A stretch of DNA of 64,000 nt, taken from Chloropicon primus (taxonomy: Eukaryota > Chlorophyta > Chloropicophyceae > Chloropicales > Chloropicaceae). Every line of letters begins with the position of its first letter. Position 1 is the stretch's first letter. Below the pieces are notes generated by a model. It saw nothing but the letters and a program-made list of their open reading frames with translations. It was not told the DNA's origin and made no database searches. The translations under genes were made by a program, and so were the position numbers. Location of the stretch: assembly GCA_023205875.1 (NCBI GenBank), contig CP060755.1, forward strand, positions 496,001 to 560,000. Reading direction: 5' to 3'. Positions 37,674 through 46,650 of this stretch are shown in pieces.

Positions 37674-38830
37674 ATGGTTCCCGGGGCGCAGATGAAGCAG
37701 AGGGAGTCCCCCGCAATGTAAGTGCTTGAATTCGTCTGAGGTGACGCAATGGACTTGATCCGATCGCGCGCGTTTCGTCTGTGTGTGTTTGCTGACTCTT
37801 GCTTTGCTCCTGATCGATCGATCGCAACGCCAAACGCAGGGACGTGGACACGAGTGAGAAGGCTCCCGACGAGCTGGAGATGATCGAGGAGCTCGCGAGG
37901 TTCGGGATCAATGCCGGAGACATCAAGAAGGCCAAGGAGGCGGGGTTTCACACCGCAAAGTCCATCGTCATGGTCCCCAAGAAGGCGCTGTACAGCGTCA
38001 GGGGTCTTTCGGAGGCCAAGGTGGACAAGATGGTGGAGGCGGCGTCCAAGCTCGTCAAGTGTGGCTTCATCACCGCCACGGAGGCCCTTGAGAAGAGGAA
38101 GCAGATCTTTAAGATCACCGTGGGGTCCAAAGCGGTGGACGACCTGCTCGGCGGCGGCATCGAGACTCAGTCCATCACGGAGGTCTTCGGGGAGTACAGA
38201 TCAGGCAAGACTCAACTCTCGCACACTCTGGCTGTCACGACTCAGCTCGAGATCAGCCAAGGAGGGGGCTTTGGAAAGGTGGCGGTGATCGACACGGAGG
38301 GCGCGTTCCGACCCGAGAACGTGATCCCGATCGCGCAGAGGTTCGGGTTGGATCCGGACAAGGTTCTCGACAACATCGTCACCGCGAAGGCCTACAACAC
38401 GGACCACCAGATGGAGCTGGTCGACCATGTGGCGGCCCTGTGCGCGACCCAACCTTTCAGGCTCCTCATCATAGACTCGCTCACCGCCCTGTTCAGGTCG
38501 GACTTCAGCGGGAGGGGGGAACTCTCGGAGAGGCAGCAGAAGCTGAACCAGATGATGTCAAAAATAAAGAGGCTTGCAGACCAGTACAACGTCGCCGTGT
38601 TCGTGACCAACCAAGTGATGGCTGACCCTGGCGGTGGCTCTGTGTTCGTCCAGGATGCGAAGAAGCCGATCGGTGGCCACATCCTTGCCCACGCGAGCTC
38701 CGTCCGCATGAGCGTGAGGAAGGGCAAGGGAGAATCCAGGATCATCAAAATTATTCAGCACCCGAACATGCCCGAGGCGGACGCCACCTTCGATATCTCG
38801 AACCAGGGGATCACGGACAGCAACGATTAG
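37674..38830 (+). CDS. DMC1: Meiotic recombinase DMC1
   Basis: Exons 37674-37717 and 37840-38830, 344 aa; 122-bp intron (GTAAGTG...CGCAG). RecA-fold strand-exchange protein. The N-terminal helix-hairpin-helix (LARFGINAGDIKKAKEAGFH) leads to Walker A GEYRSGKTQLSH and Walker B LLIIDSLTALF. DMC1 rather than RAD51 is indicated by KLLGGG-type lead-in DDLLGGGIETQSITEVFGEY, YNTDHQMELVDHVAA, RQQKLNQMMSKIKRLADQYN, VTNQVMADPGG and KKPIGGHILAHAS. Its presence implies meiosis. The stop is 119 bp from the convergent RING gene stop. Confidence 0.9.
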
Positions 38831-38949
38831 GTGAGCGACCTGCAAAGAATTTTATTCACAGTAACCAAGTCCCGACGCGTGCCCCGCCGCCGCCACCGAG
38901 CGGGGACGTGCGGTCGAAAAACATTTTAATAACAACATGAACTTCTGAG

Positions 38950-39566
38950 TCAGAAGAAGAGCTTGATCACTTTGTTCGCGCTCGCAACGGCTTTCCTGCA
39001 CATCGGGCACTCCATTTTGGTGCTCAGAGCGGTCCTGAGGCACGAGGCGCAAAACACGTGGCTAAGAAGAAGGAAACGAAGAAGAGTCCGCGGCGTTAGC
39101 GATGACGATCGAAAGTCCCCTCTCGCTCGGCGCGCCGCCTGCCGCATTCACCTTACCCGCACGGAAGAGCCGCCGGCTCCCTCATGTGCTTGATGCAGAT
39201 GCAACAGCTCGAGTCCCTCAGAACCGTCTGCCTCTTCTTTTCCGTCTTGTTGCGAAGGAGCTCCTCCCTAGACAAACGCAGAGCGAGCTTCATCTCCACC
39301 AGCTCGGCCTTCCTGTTCTGGTTCGCGAAGGAGAGCTCGCTTATCTTGGTCAAAAGCCTCGCCTTTTCACTCAGCATCTCGTAATTTACCCTCTCGATGT
39401 CCCTATCCAACCTCTGGATCCTTTCCTTCAAAGTCCTCCTCTCCCTCCTCCACAACGCTTCATTCTTCTCGTTCTCCACCGCAAGCGACCTCAACCTGTC
39501 CTTGGTCTGCCGCGTGATCCTATTCAGATCACTCAGCAAGGCCTCGTCCGCATCGTACAGAGGCAT
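38950..39566 (-). CDS. RING-finger protein with coiled coil (C3HC4)
   Basis: Exons 39157-39566 and 38950-39061, 173 aa; 95-bp intron (GTAAGG...CTTAG) inside the RING. Residues 1-125 are helical and charged (LYDADEALLSDLNRITRQ, TLKERIQRLDRDIERVNYEM). The RING reads CCICIKHMREPAALPCGHVF then CASCLRTALSTKMECPMC, a full C3HC4 set, with only about 15 residues after it (KAVASANKVIKLFF). This is the size of small E3 ligases; substrate unknown. The ATG at 39566 is the first Met in frame; the frame continues upstream only through a GTG. Confidence 0.8.
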
Positions 39567-39799
39567 CCCGTCACACCCCTCCCTGATCCTCACCTACCCT
39601 TCCCGCTGCCCTCGTTCCCTCACTCCACGAGACACAATCAATCAATCACACCATAACGCTCGTCACTTTCTCTAGGCACCAAAGGTCCCTTCATTCTCTG
39701 CCCGTCCATTAGGAGAGAGAGAGGTTGGAGTCGGTAAGGGAGGGTTTTTTGCGGCCAAGGAGGCTGGAAGGGTGCGAGAGAGGTTTCTCCAAACGAATC

Positions 39800-39821
39800 T
39801 ACGTCTCAAGAGTTTTCGAGA
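39800..39821 (+). promoter_or_regulatory. Recurrent promoter element, copy 12
   Basis: TACGTCTCAAGAGTTTTCGAG A, 70 bp upstream of the UNC45-like ATG, in the 324-bp divergent gap 39567-39890. Confidence 0.6.
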
Positions 39822-39890
39822 GATACCCTCCATTGATAGGTTTGGACGCGAGGCGAGGTTGGGTCTCTTCGGAGGAAGGGGTTGGCGTCG

Positions 39891-42673
39891 ATGGAGACCG
39901 AGGCGTTGGCTCTCAAGGAGGAGGGGAATGGTTTGTTCAAGAAAGGGGATTACGCCGAGGCGCTCGGTGCGTACACCAAGGCCCTCGTGAGCTGCGGGGA
40001 CGCGGAAGCGGGAGGAATCAGGACGACGCTGTACTCCAACAGGGCAGCGGTGAACTTGAAGCTTGGGAATCTGGAAGCAGCGATAGAGGATTGCGCGACT
40101 TGCCTGAGTTTCGATGACTCGAACGCGAAGGCGAGGTTCAGGAGGGCGGAGGTAAGGGTTCGAGACCCCCACGACTCGTTTGCGTTTGCGCGAACCGCGA
40201 GCTCTGACCTGATCTTTGGCTTGTCCCGTCGCAGGCTCTGCAGAGGCTGGGGAGGCTTGAGGAGGCCCTGAAGGACGTGGCCGTGCTGTGTCGGGAGCAC
40301 CCGAAGAGTAAGGAGTTTCAGGACAAGGCGAGGGCGATCAGGGATAGGACCGCCGCCTCGGATGCGGGGTCGACGAGCTTGTTGTCCCTTGTGGAAAGGC
40401 TTCAAGACTTCAAGAGCCTGAGCGAGAGCGAGCAAATCGATGTGCTGGGGACGGTTGCCAGGTCCGCGAGCGGGTCCGCCATAGAAGCGGAAGCCTTTTG
40501 CTGCAAGGGGGGGTTGAGCGCCCTGGCAAGCGCGGTGAGCGGAGAGGACTCGCACTCGGCGAACTTCGGCCGAGTCTGCTCATGCATTTCGATCCTAGCG
40601 AGCGCCAGCACGAGCTGCTCGGTGCTCTGCTCCGCCTTCGTCCGGGACAAGCTCGGGGATTTTGGCGTGCGTCGCATTGCGCAGGAAGAGCAGGTGGTCG
40701 CACTCATGAGAATGTACGATGGCATCACCCGCGGCGCCGCCGAGGGCGGCCAGCTCGACAACAAAGAAGCCGTCTGGGTCATCTGTCAAATCTTGGAGCA
40801 GGTTCCGAAACTCCTGCGGGAACACGTCGTGAGGCAGCTCTTCGCGTCGAAGGTGCCTGGGCTGTGGGAGCATCTTCTGGGGGACGCAACCCTGACCTCA
40901 GCGATAATGATGTCACTGCTTTGGTCCGGGGAGACCTCCAGGCAGTCCCTTCTCCACTTGATGGGGATCGCAAAGGAGGCCTTGGGGATGGAGACACTGA
41001 AGTCCCAAATTCTCCTCATCATGTCGGGAAAGGCCATGCCCAAGGGCGTTCAGCTGAGTGAACTGGAGTCCGCCATGCTCATCGAAGCGTTATTCATACT
41101 GATGCCAGAGGAGGGGGCCTGGCTTCTCAACAGCACACCTGCTTACGACCAAGTCTTGCACATTGCCGAGAAGAGCAACGACGAGCCTGTTTTGAAGGTC
41201 CTGTCGAGCATCCTTTCCCACCTTGCTTCGAACAAGGAGGGCCAGAGCAAGTTCAAGGAGCCAGAGATACAAAAGATTCTTGCCAGGATGACCAAGGTGG
41301 AGGACTACCAGTCGCGGGCGAACTCCCTCTTGGTGTTGGCCAAAATTGCGAAAAATGAGGGAGACCACAGGGAGGACGAGGGGATCGTTCTGGAAGCCCT
41401 GATGCTTCTCGGCGAGATCAGCGACGACGCCAAGGGCCTGAGCCCGCAGAGGCACGCCGAAGTCGCCACGAGCTTGGTGGAAGTCCTGGTGTTTATGGTG
41501 GACGACAGCGCCGTGAAGGATCAAATTGCCACCCAGTTAATGATGAACGCGGAGATCATTGGGAAGCTCTGCAAGGGAGCCCAATCCAGCTCCTCCCTCT
41601 CCTTCGGCCTTTCGAGAGTCTTCGCATTTGCCGTGGCCACGAGGAAGGATATGGAGGCCGTGCCCTTGCTCACGGAAGACTCAGATGAAGACCAAGAAGC
41701 GAGGAAAATGGCGAGCGAAATCATGAGGAAGCAGGAGAAGCAGGCCGTAGAAGACGACGACACCCCGCAGCGCTGCTCTGTGAGGAAGTTGGCCTTTGTG
41801 AAGGCGCAAGGCATTTCGAGCCTGCCCCTCCTTCTGAGAATGGGGAGCCCGACCACAAAGCAGCAGATCGCGGTGACGCTGTTTCACTGTGCGTCAGAAC
41901 AGGCTCTGCGGCCCGTCATGGTGCAGCAAGGTGCCTTGAACCTGATCATGAAGCTTGTCAGGGAGGATCAGAAGAGCGACAACAAGTGCAAGCTCTTGGC
42001 GTCCCACGCTTTGGCCAGAATTTTGATCAGCATTAATCCCGCACTCCTTGAGGACGTGCAGATCGCGGCGTACGTTGGCCCCCTCCTTCTTCTGATCGGA
42101 AGGGACTACGCTTTGCAGCAGTTCGAAGGTCTTCTTGCTTTGACCAACCTCGCCACGGCTGGGCTGGAGCTCCAGGAAAAGATCGTGGCCCAAGGGTTCG
42201 CAACCATCGAGGACCTTCAATTCTCGCAGAACGAGATGGTCGTGAGGGCCGCGACCGAGCTCCTCTGCAACTGCGTCAGCTGCGACAAGGTCCTTGCCTC
42301 AATCAAGGATGAGTCCAGGCAGAAGCTTTGGATCTCCCTGTCGTTCTCGGATGACATGCCCCTCGCCTTGGCCTCGGCCGGGGCATTAGCGATGGCCTCC
42401 GGGGACCCGGGGGTCTCCAAGAGCATCATCGATAACGGCTTGTTCGAGGACTTCCTCAAGCTGGCAAAGTCGGAGGACGAGGGTATGCAGCACAGGGCGT
42501 GCGTGACGCTCGAAAACCTTTGCGCCAACGAGAGTGCCATGAAAGCCATGGCGCTGGACGCCAGGAAAAGAGTCTTGTCCGGCGTGGAGGACACCCTCGA
42601 CGTCGTGGTGACTCGGGTCGGCACCGCACGCGACAGTCTGGAGCAAGCCTTGGCGAGTCTGCGCAAGCTCTGA
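39891..42673 (+). CDS. UNC45: UNC45-like TPR and armadillo-repeat chaperone
   Basis: Exons 39891-40151 and 40235-42673, 899 aa (animal UNC45 is about 930). N-terminal TPR domain (ALKEEGNGLFKKGDYAEALG, YSNRAAVNLKLGNLEAAIED, ALQRLGRLEEALKDVAVL) with the carboxylate-clamp pattern that binds HSP90/HSP70 tails; the rest is armadillo-type helical repeats ending near the C terminus with MQHRACVTLENLCANESAM. UNC45/UCS proteins fold myosin heads. The 83-bp intron (GTAAGG...GTCGCAG) falls inside the third TPR. Another TPR-ARM family is possible, since UCS-specific residues were not checked. Confidence 0.75.
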
Positions 42674-42746
42674 ACGGGAGGAAGGACTACGGGGGGAGAG
42701 GCAGGCAGGCAGGCAGCGAGGCTCTTTTGGTCTGTACATTAGAAGG

Positions 42747-42752
42747 AATAAA
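42747..42752 (+). terminator. Candidate polyadenylation signal of UNC45-like gene
   Basis: AATAAA 74 bp after the stop codon, followed by TGTGT and a T-run. Confidence 0.55.
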
Positions 42753-42863
42753 GTGTGTACCTATAGCGATTTTTTTTTTGCTTTGTTGTTCCCACCCTCT
42801 CCTCGTCGAAAAAAAGAGGAAAGAGAAGAAGAAAAGGAGGTTCGCCAGGTCTTTCGGTGTCAC

Positions 42864-43270
42864 CTACTTGGTCACTCCCGTTCCTTTCTTGAACCAGCCC
42901 CAGTAAGGGCTCTCGTCGTTGTCGGGCACGGGCATCATCGTGCTCACGGCCTTGTACTCCAAGCCGTTGAACACCGCGTCCCCTTTCCCTTCGTTCGCGT
43001 TCTTGCGCATCCAGTACTCCCAGTGCGAGTCCTCCGTGATCTTCAACGAGGCGGAACAACAACAAAAAGAAAAGAAACAAACAAAGAAGAGGGTCGTCAG
43101 CGCACCGCCTCGTCGTCGGCGTTTTTTTTTCTTCTTCCTTCCTTCCTTCTCCTCATCCTCACCTCCTGCTGCGCTGCCGCATCCCAAGGGTTCTTCCCAC
43201 CCTCTTCCTCCAAGTCCATGTCGAGCTCCTTGAGCTGGAACTCCGCGTCTTTCCACAAGTCCTTCGCCAT
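42864..43270 (-). CDS. Small spliced protein, 94 aa, unrecognised
   Basis: Exons 43163-43270 and 42864-43040; 122-bp intron (GTGAGG...GAAG). The protein starts MAKDLWKDAEFQLKELDMDL, continues GKNPWDAAAQQE, and across the intron ITEDSHWEYWMRKNANEG, ending YWGWFKKGTGVTK. It is acidic and Trp-rich with no signal peptide or membrane helix. The Trp/Lys C terminus is compact and protein-like. I do not recognise the family. A (TC)n run directly precedes the ATG. Confidence 0.55.
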
Positions 43271-43502
43271 CTTCTCTCTCTCTCTCTCTCTGGTCTCTCT
43301 CCGTCAACAACAACTCGCCGTCGTCGTCGTCGCCGTCTCGCCTCTCTCTCTGAAGCGGCGAGCGTTTTTTTTGGGGAAGCGGCGAGCGTTTCGTTTTCAG
43401 AAAATAACGGAGTTTGAGGGGAGGGTGCGGCCGGCGAGGGGGAGAGGGAAGGGAGAGGGAGAGGGAGAGGGAGAGGGAGAGTGGGAGGGGGAGAGACCGA
43501 AG

Positions 43503-43550
43503 CGTCGTCTCTTGAGCTTTCGAAAGAGTCGTCAATCGAAAGAAACGGAA
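43503..43550 (+). promoter_or_regulatory. Recurrent promoter element, copy 13 (long form)
   Basis: CGTCGTCTCTTGAGC, CTTTCGAAAGAGTCGTC, then AATCGAAAGAAACGGAAAG. About 80 bp upstream of the first secreted paralogue ATG; gap 43271-43630 otherwise has G/A repeats. Confidence 0.75.
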
Positions 43551-43630
43551 AGAGGGTGGAACGAGGAGGGGAGAAGGGGAGTGAGGATGTCGACGATGAC
43601 GACGGCGTTTGGATTGGGGGGGGGACTGGG

Positions 43631-44290
43631 ATGACGAGGACGCCGCGGCGGAGGGAGAGGTCGGTGCTGGCGAGGCTCGCCCTGGTCCTGCTGACGCTTT
43701 CGGCGGTGCTGCACTCGGCGGACTCGGCGAGCGTGAGTCACAGGAAGCTCTTGCAGGGGACGGGCGAGCCGCCCTTCATCCTGTCGCCCCTCGTGCCCAT
43801 CAACTGGGGTTTCTTTCAAGGCGCGCGGCTGAACGAGTTCGCGGTGCGCGAATGGGTTTCGTACTGGGTCGCTTTCAGCTCGGCTCTCATGAGCTTGAAC
43901 GCCGTCGAGCTCACGTTCTTCGGCGACGTGCCGACGGTGAGCCTGGCGATCCCCCAATTCTCGGTCTTCGGGGGGAGGGGCTGGAACCCGCTCACGCCGG
44001 AGGGGGTGGAGCCCGGGGCCATCTTCTCAGAGCTCGCGGCGTGGCTGGAGTTCGAGTTCTTCAACTTGGGCGCCACGTTCGTGGGCCTGCGCGTGTCTCT
44101 GTTCGATCGTCTCGGGCTCGAAGATCTCGGGCTCGGCGTCCCGTCGAACTTCGCTGACCTTTACAGCATCCCCTGGAGCTCCAACGGGGCAGTCCAGGTC
44201 AGCATCATTGACGACTCCTTGGTCAACTTCCTGCTCTCCCCGACCTCCTCCTATTCGGGGTTCTACGGCACGTCCTTCTCCAGCGTATGA
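43631..44290 (+). CDS. Secreted paralogue 1 of a tandem family, unrecognised
   Basis: 219 aa. Signal peptide (RSVLARLALVLLTLSAVLHS) followed by SVSHRKLLQGTGEPPFILSP and LVPINW, identical to paralogue 2 at protein and almost at DNA level. The mature part is hydrophobic and Phe-rich with conserved LNAVELTFFGDVPT, PQFSVFGGRGWN, SLFDRLGLEDLGLGVPSN and the end YSGFYGTSFSSV. There is no Cys in the mature region and no known domain. Likely cell-surface or vacuolar; function unknown. Confidence 0.7.
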   Translation: MTRTPRRRERSVLARLALVLLTLSAVLHSADSASVSHRKLLQGTGEPPFILSPLVPINWGFFQGARLNEFAVREWVSYWVAFSSALMSLNAVELTFFGDVPTVSLAIPQFSVFGGRGWNPLTPEGVEPGAIFSELAAWLEFEFFNLGATFVGLRVSLFDRLGLEDLGLGVPSNFADLYSIPWSSNGAVQVSIIDDSLVNFLLSPTSSYSGFYGTSFSSV

Positions 44291-44310
44291 ACGCGGCGTC
44301 GGTCGGTAGG

Positions 44311-44312
<2 letters not shown>

Positions 44313-44362
<50 letters not shown>
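44313..44362. repeat. (GA)25 microsatellite
   Basis: Perfect dinucleotide run just after paralogue 1, in its 3' UTR; absent from the equivalent place after paralogue 2. Confidence 0.9.
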
Positions 44363-44365
<3 letters not shown>

Positions 44366-44400
44366 GGATGGGGGACGGGGGCTCGTCATATTTATTTGTG

Positions 44401-44706
44401 TATCCTTGTAAACGAACGCAACATCAGTCACCTTCAATTCACTTCACTCCTCCTTCCCACCCATCATCGAGAGACGAGACCTCTGGGATTTTTTCCCTAA
44501 CGGCTCAAGCCTCGATTCTCTCGCGAAGAGCAGCGCTCATGAGGGGAGAGCGAGAACGAGAGCGAGGACGAGGGCGACGACGGGAGCGACGACAATCACA
44601 ACAATGGCGTTCGCTCCGCAATGCAGAGGTCAGGATAGGGTAGAGTAAGACAGGCGGAAGTATGGCACCGCCGCGGCGGGGGGGGGGGTCGGTGCTGGCG
44701 AGGCTC
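44401..44706. repeat. 306-bp direct repeat, copy A
   Basis: Identical by eye to 45502-45807 (offset 1101 bp). It spans the 3' UTR of the upstream paralogue, the promoter, and the first 15 codons of paralogue 2. Confidence 0.95.
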
Positions 44707-45336
44707 GCCCTGGTCCTGCTGACGCTTTCGGCGGTGCTGCACTCGGCGGACTCGGCGAGTGTGAGTCACAGGAAGCTCTTGCAGGGGACGGGCGAGCCGC
44801 CCTTCATCCTGTCGCCCCTCGTGCCCATCAACTGGTTCATCTTCCGTGATGCTCCGACGACGGAGTTCAACCTCGGGGATCCGGTGGTGAACTGGTGGGT
44901 TAGTTTCAGCTCGGCCTTCCTGCACTTGAACGCCGCAGAAATCACCCTCTTCGGCGACCTGCCGCACCTGTTCAGTCTAGCCATCCCTCAGGTGACGCTG
45001 TTTGGGGGCAACGGCTGGAACGCGCTGGACGAGGAAGGGTTGAGGGCGGGGGCGTCCTTGATCGAGCTGGCGGGGTGGTTCGAGTTCGAGTTCTTCAACC
45101 TTGCAGCAGGGATGCCTGTTGCCACCGTGTCTCTGTTCGATCGCCTGGGGCTGGAAGACCTCGGTCTCGGTGTCCCGTCGAACTACGTGAACCTTTTTGA
45201 TATCCCGTGGGCGGGAGAGGGCGTCGTCGAGACCAGCATTATCGACGACTCGTTCGTGAACTTTATCCGGAGCCGTGGCCTGGCCGACTTGCTCAGCTAT
45301 CCCGGGTTCTACGGCACGTCCTTCTCCAGCGCGTGA
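44662..45336 (+). CDS. Secreted paralogue 2 of the tandem family
   Basis: 224 aa. Start MAPPRRGGGSVLARLALVLL shared with paralogue 3; from LARLALV through VPINW it is shared with paralogue 1. The mature part keeps LNAAEITLFGDLPH, PQVTLFGGNGWN, FDRLGLEDLGLGVPSNYVNL, IIDDSFVNF and YPGFYGTSFSSA, but intervening residues differ widely from both paralogues. Family unknown. Confidence 0.7.
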   Translation: MAPPRRGGGSVLARLALVLLTLSAVLHSADSASVSHRKLLQGTGEPPFILSPLVPINWFIFRDAPTTEFNLGDPVVNWWVSFSSAFLHLNAAEITLFGDLPHLFSLAIPQVTLFGGNGWNALDEEGLRAGASLIELAGWFEFEFFNLAAGMPVATVSLFDRLGLEDLGLGVPSNYVNLFDIPWAGEGVVETSIIDDSFVNFIRSRGLADLLSYPGFYGTSFSSA

Positions 45337-45501
45337 TGCGGAGTCGGAGTCGCTGAGGGGGGGGGAGGGGCACCACAAGACTCAAAGATTCGACGACGCG
45401 CGAGATGCTTCTGCTTCTGCTCTGTTGGCTGGGGAGAAGGAAGGCCAAAAGAATTTTGTGCGAGAGCGAGCGAGGGGCGGGAGGGAGAGAGAGACTATTT
45501 G

Positions 45502-45807
45502 TATCCTTGTAAACGAACGCAACATCAGTCACCTTCAATTCACTTCACTCCTCCTTCCCACCCATCATCGAGAGACGAGACCTCTGGGATTTTTTCCCTA
45601 ACGGCTCAAGCCTCGATTCTCTCGCGAAGAGCAGCGCTCATGAGGGGAGAGCGAGAACGAGAGCGAGGACGAGGGCGACGACGGGAGCGACGACAATCAC
45701 AACAATGGCGTTCGCTCCGCAATGCAGAGGTCAGGATAGGGTAGAGTAAGACAGGCGGAAGTATGGCACCGCCGCGGCGGGGGGGGGGGTCGGTGCTGGC
45801 GAGGCTC
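45502..45807. repeat. 306-bp direct repeat, copy B
   Basis: Second copy of 44401-44706, giving paralogue 3 the same promoter and start as paralogue 2. Confidence 0.95.
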
Positions 45808-46473
45808 CTCGCCTTGCTGGGGAGCCTGGTGGTGGTGGTCGCGCTGTTCTCCGCTGCTGCGTCTGCGAGCGCGGCGGGCGGGACGATGAGTCACAGGAAG
45901 CTCTTGCAGGAGACGTCCGAGCTGCCCATCCTGTCGCCCCTCGTGCCCATCAACTGGTTCATCTTCGGAGGGCAGCCAACGAACAAGTTCAATATAAGCA
46001 ATCCCATCGTGCGTTACCTCATCGTTTTCACCTCCAGCTTCATGAGGCTGAACGCGTTCGAGTTCACCCTCTTCGGTGACTTCCCGGTCCTCACGATGGG
46101 GGTGCCTCAATTCACGCTGTTCGGGGGGAGGGGGTTCGGCAACGGGAGAGCTGGAAGTGAGATCGGACTGCGGACCGGGGCGCCCGTGAGCCAACTGGCG
46201 TCTTGGATCGCCTTCCAGGCCTTCGCCGTTCCAGCGCGAGCGGTGGGCCTGCGCATGTCCCTGTTCTCGCGCTTCGGGTTCGAAGAGCTCGAAGAGCTCG
46301 GCATTCCGTCTAACTTGCCTGACCTGTGGAGCATCCCTTACAACAGTAACGCCGCATCAGTAGCCTTGATCGACGATAGTTTCGTCAACTACGTGAGGAG
46401 CGGGAGGTTGGCCGAGCTCTTGCTCTCATCGAGCTATCCAGGGTTCTACGGCACATCATTCTCCTCCATATGA
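45763..46473 (+). CDS. Secreted paralogue 3 of the tandem family
   Basis: 236 aa. Identical start (MAPPRRGGGSVLARL), then a longer signal region (LALLGSLVVVVALFSAAASA) and MSHRKLLQETSELPILSPLV followed by PINWFIFGGQPTNKF. Conserved LNAFEFTLFGDFPV, PQFTLFGGRGFG, LIDDSFVNY and YPGFYGTSFSSI; ELEELGIPSNLPDLWSIPYN corresponds to the LEDLGLGVPSN block of the others. The most divergent of the three. Confidence 0.7.
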   Translation: MAPPRRGGGSVLARLLALLGSLVVVVALFSAAASASAAGGTMSHRKLLQETSELPILSPLVPINWFIFGGQPTNKFNISNPIVRYLIVFTSSFMRLNAFEFTLFGDFPVLTMGVPQFTLFGGRGFGNGRAGSEIGLRTGAPVSQLASWIAFQAFAVPARAVGLRMSLFSRFGFEELEELGIPSNLPDLWSIPYNSNAASVALIDDSFVNYVRSGRLAELLLSSSYPGFYGTSFSSI

Positions 46474-46650
46474 TGCGCGGCGTTCACCGGAGTCGGGGGA
46501 TCATCCCCTCCACAAGACTCAAAGCAACGGTTGCGCTCGCCGACGACTTGGCTCACTCCACATTGTTGTATAAAGAACTAATAAGTTTATTTGCGATACA
46601 GTTGCCCAGCGCCGTTGCCTGAGCACGCGGGCGACCACCACCATCAAGCC

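Noticed and set aside
40152-40234. GGTTCGAGACC, a tRNA B-box-like string
   Set aside because: It lies in the short UNC45 intron; no A box, acceptor stem or anticodon arm can be drawn in 83 bp.
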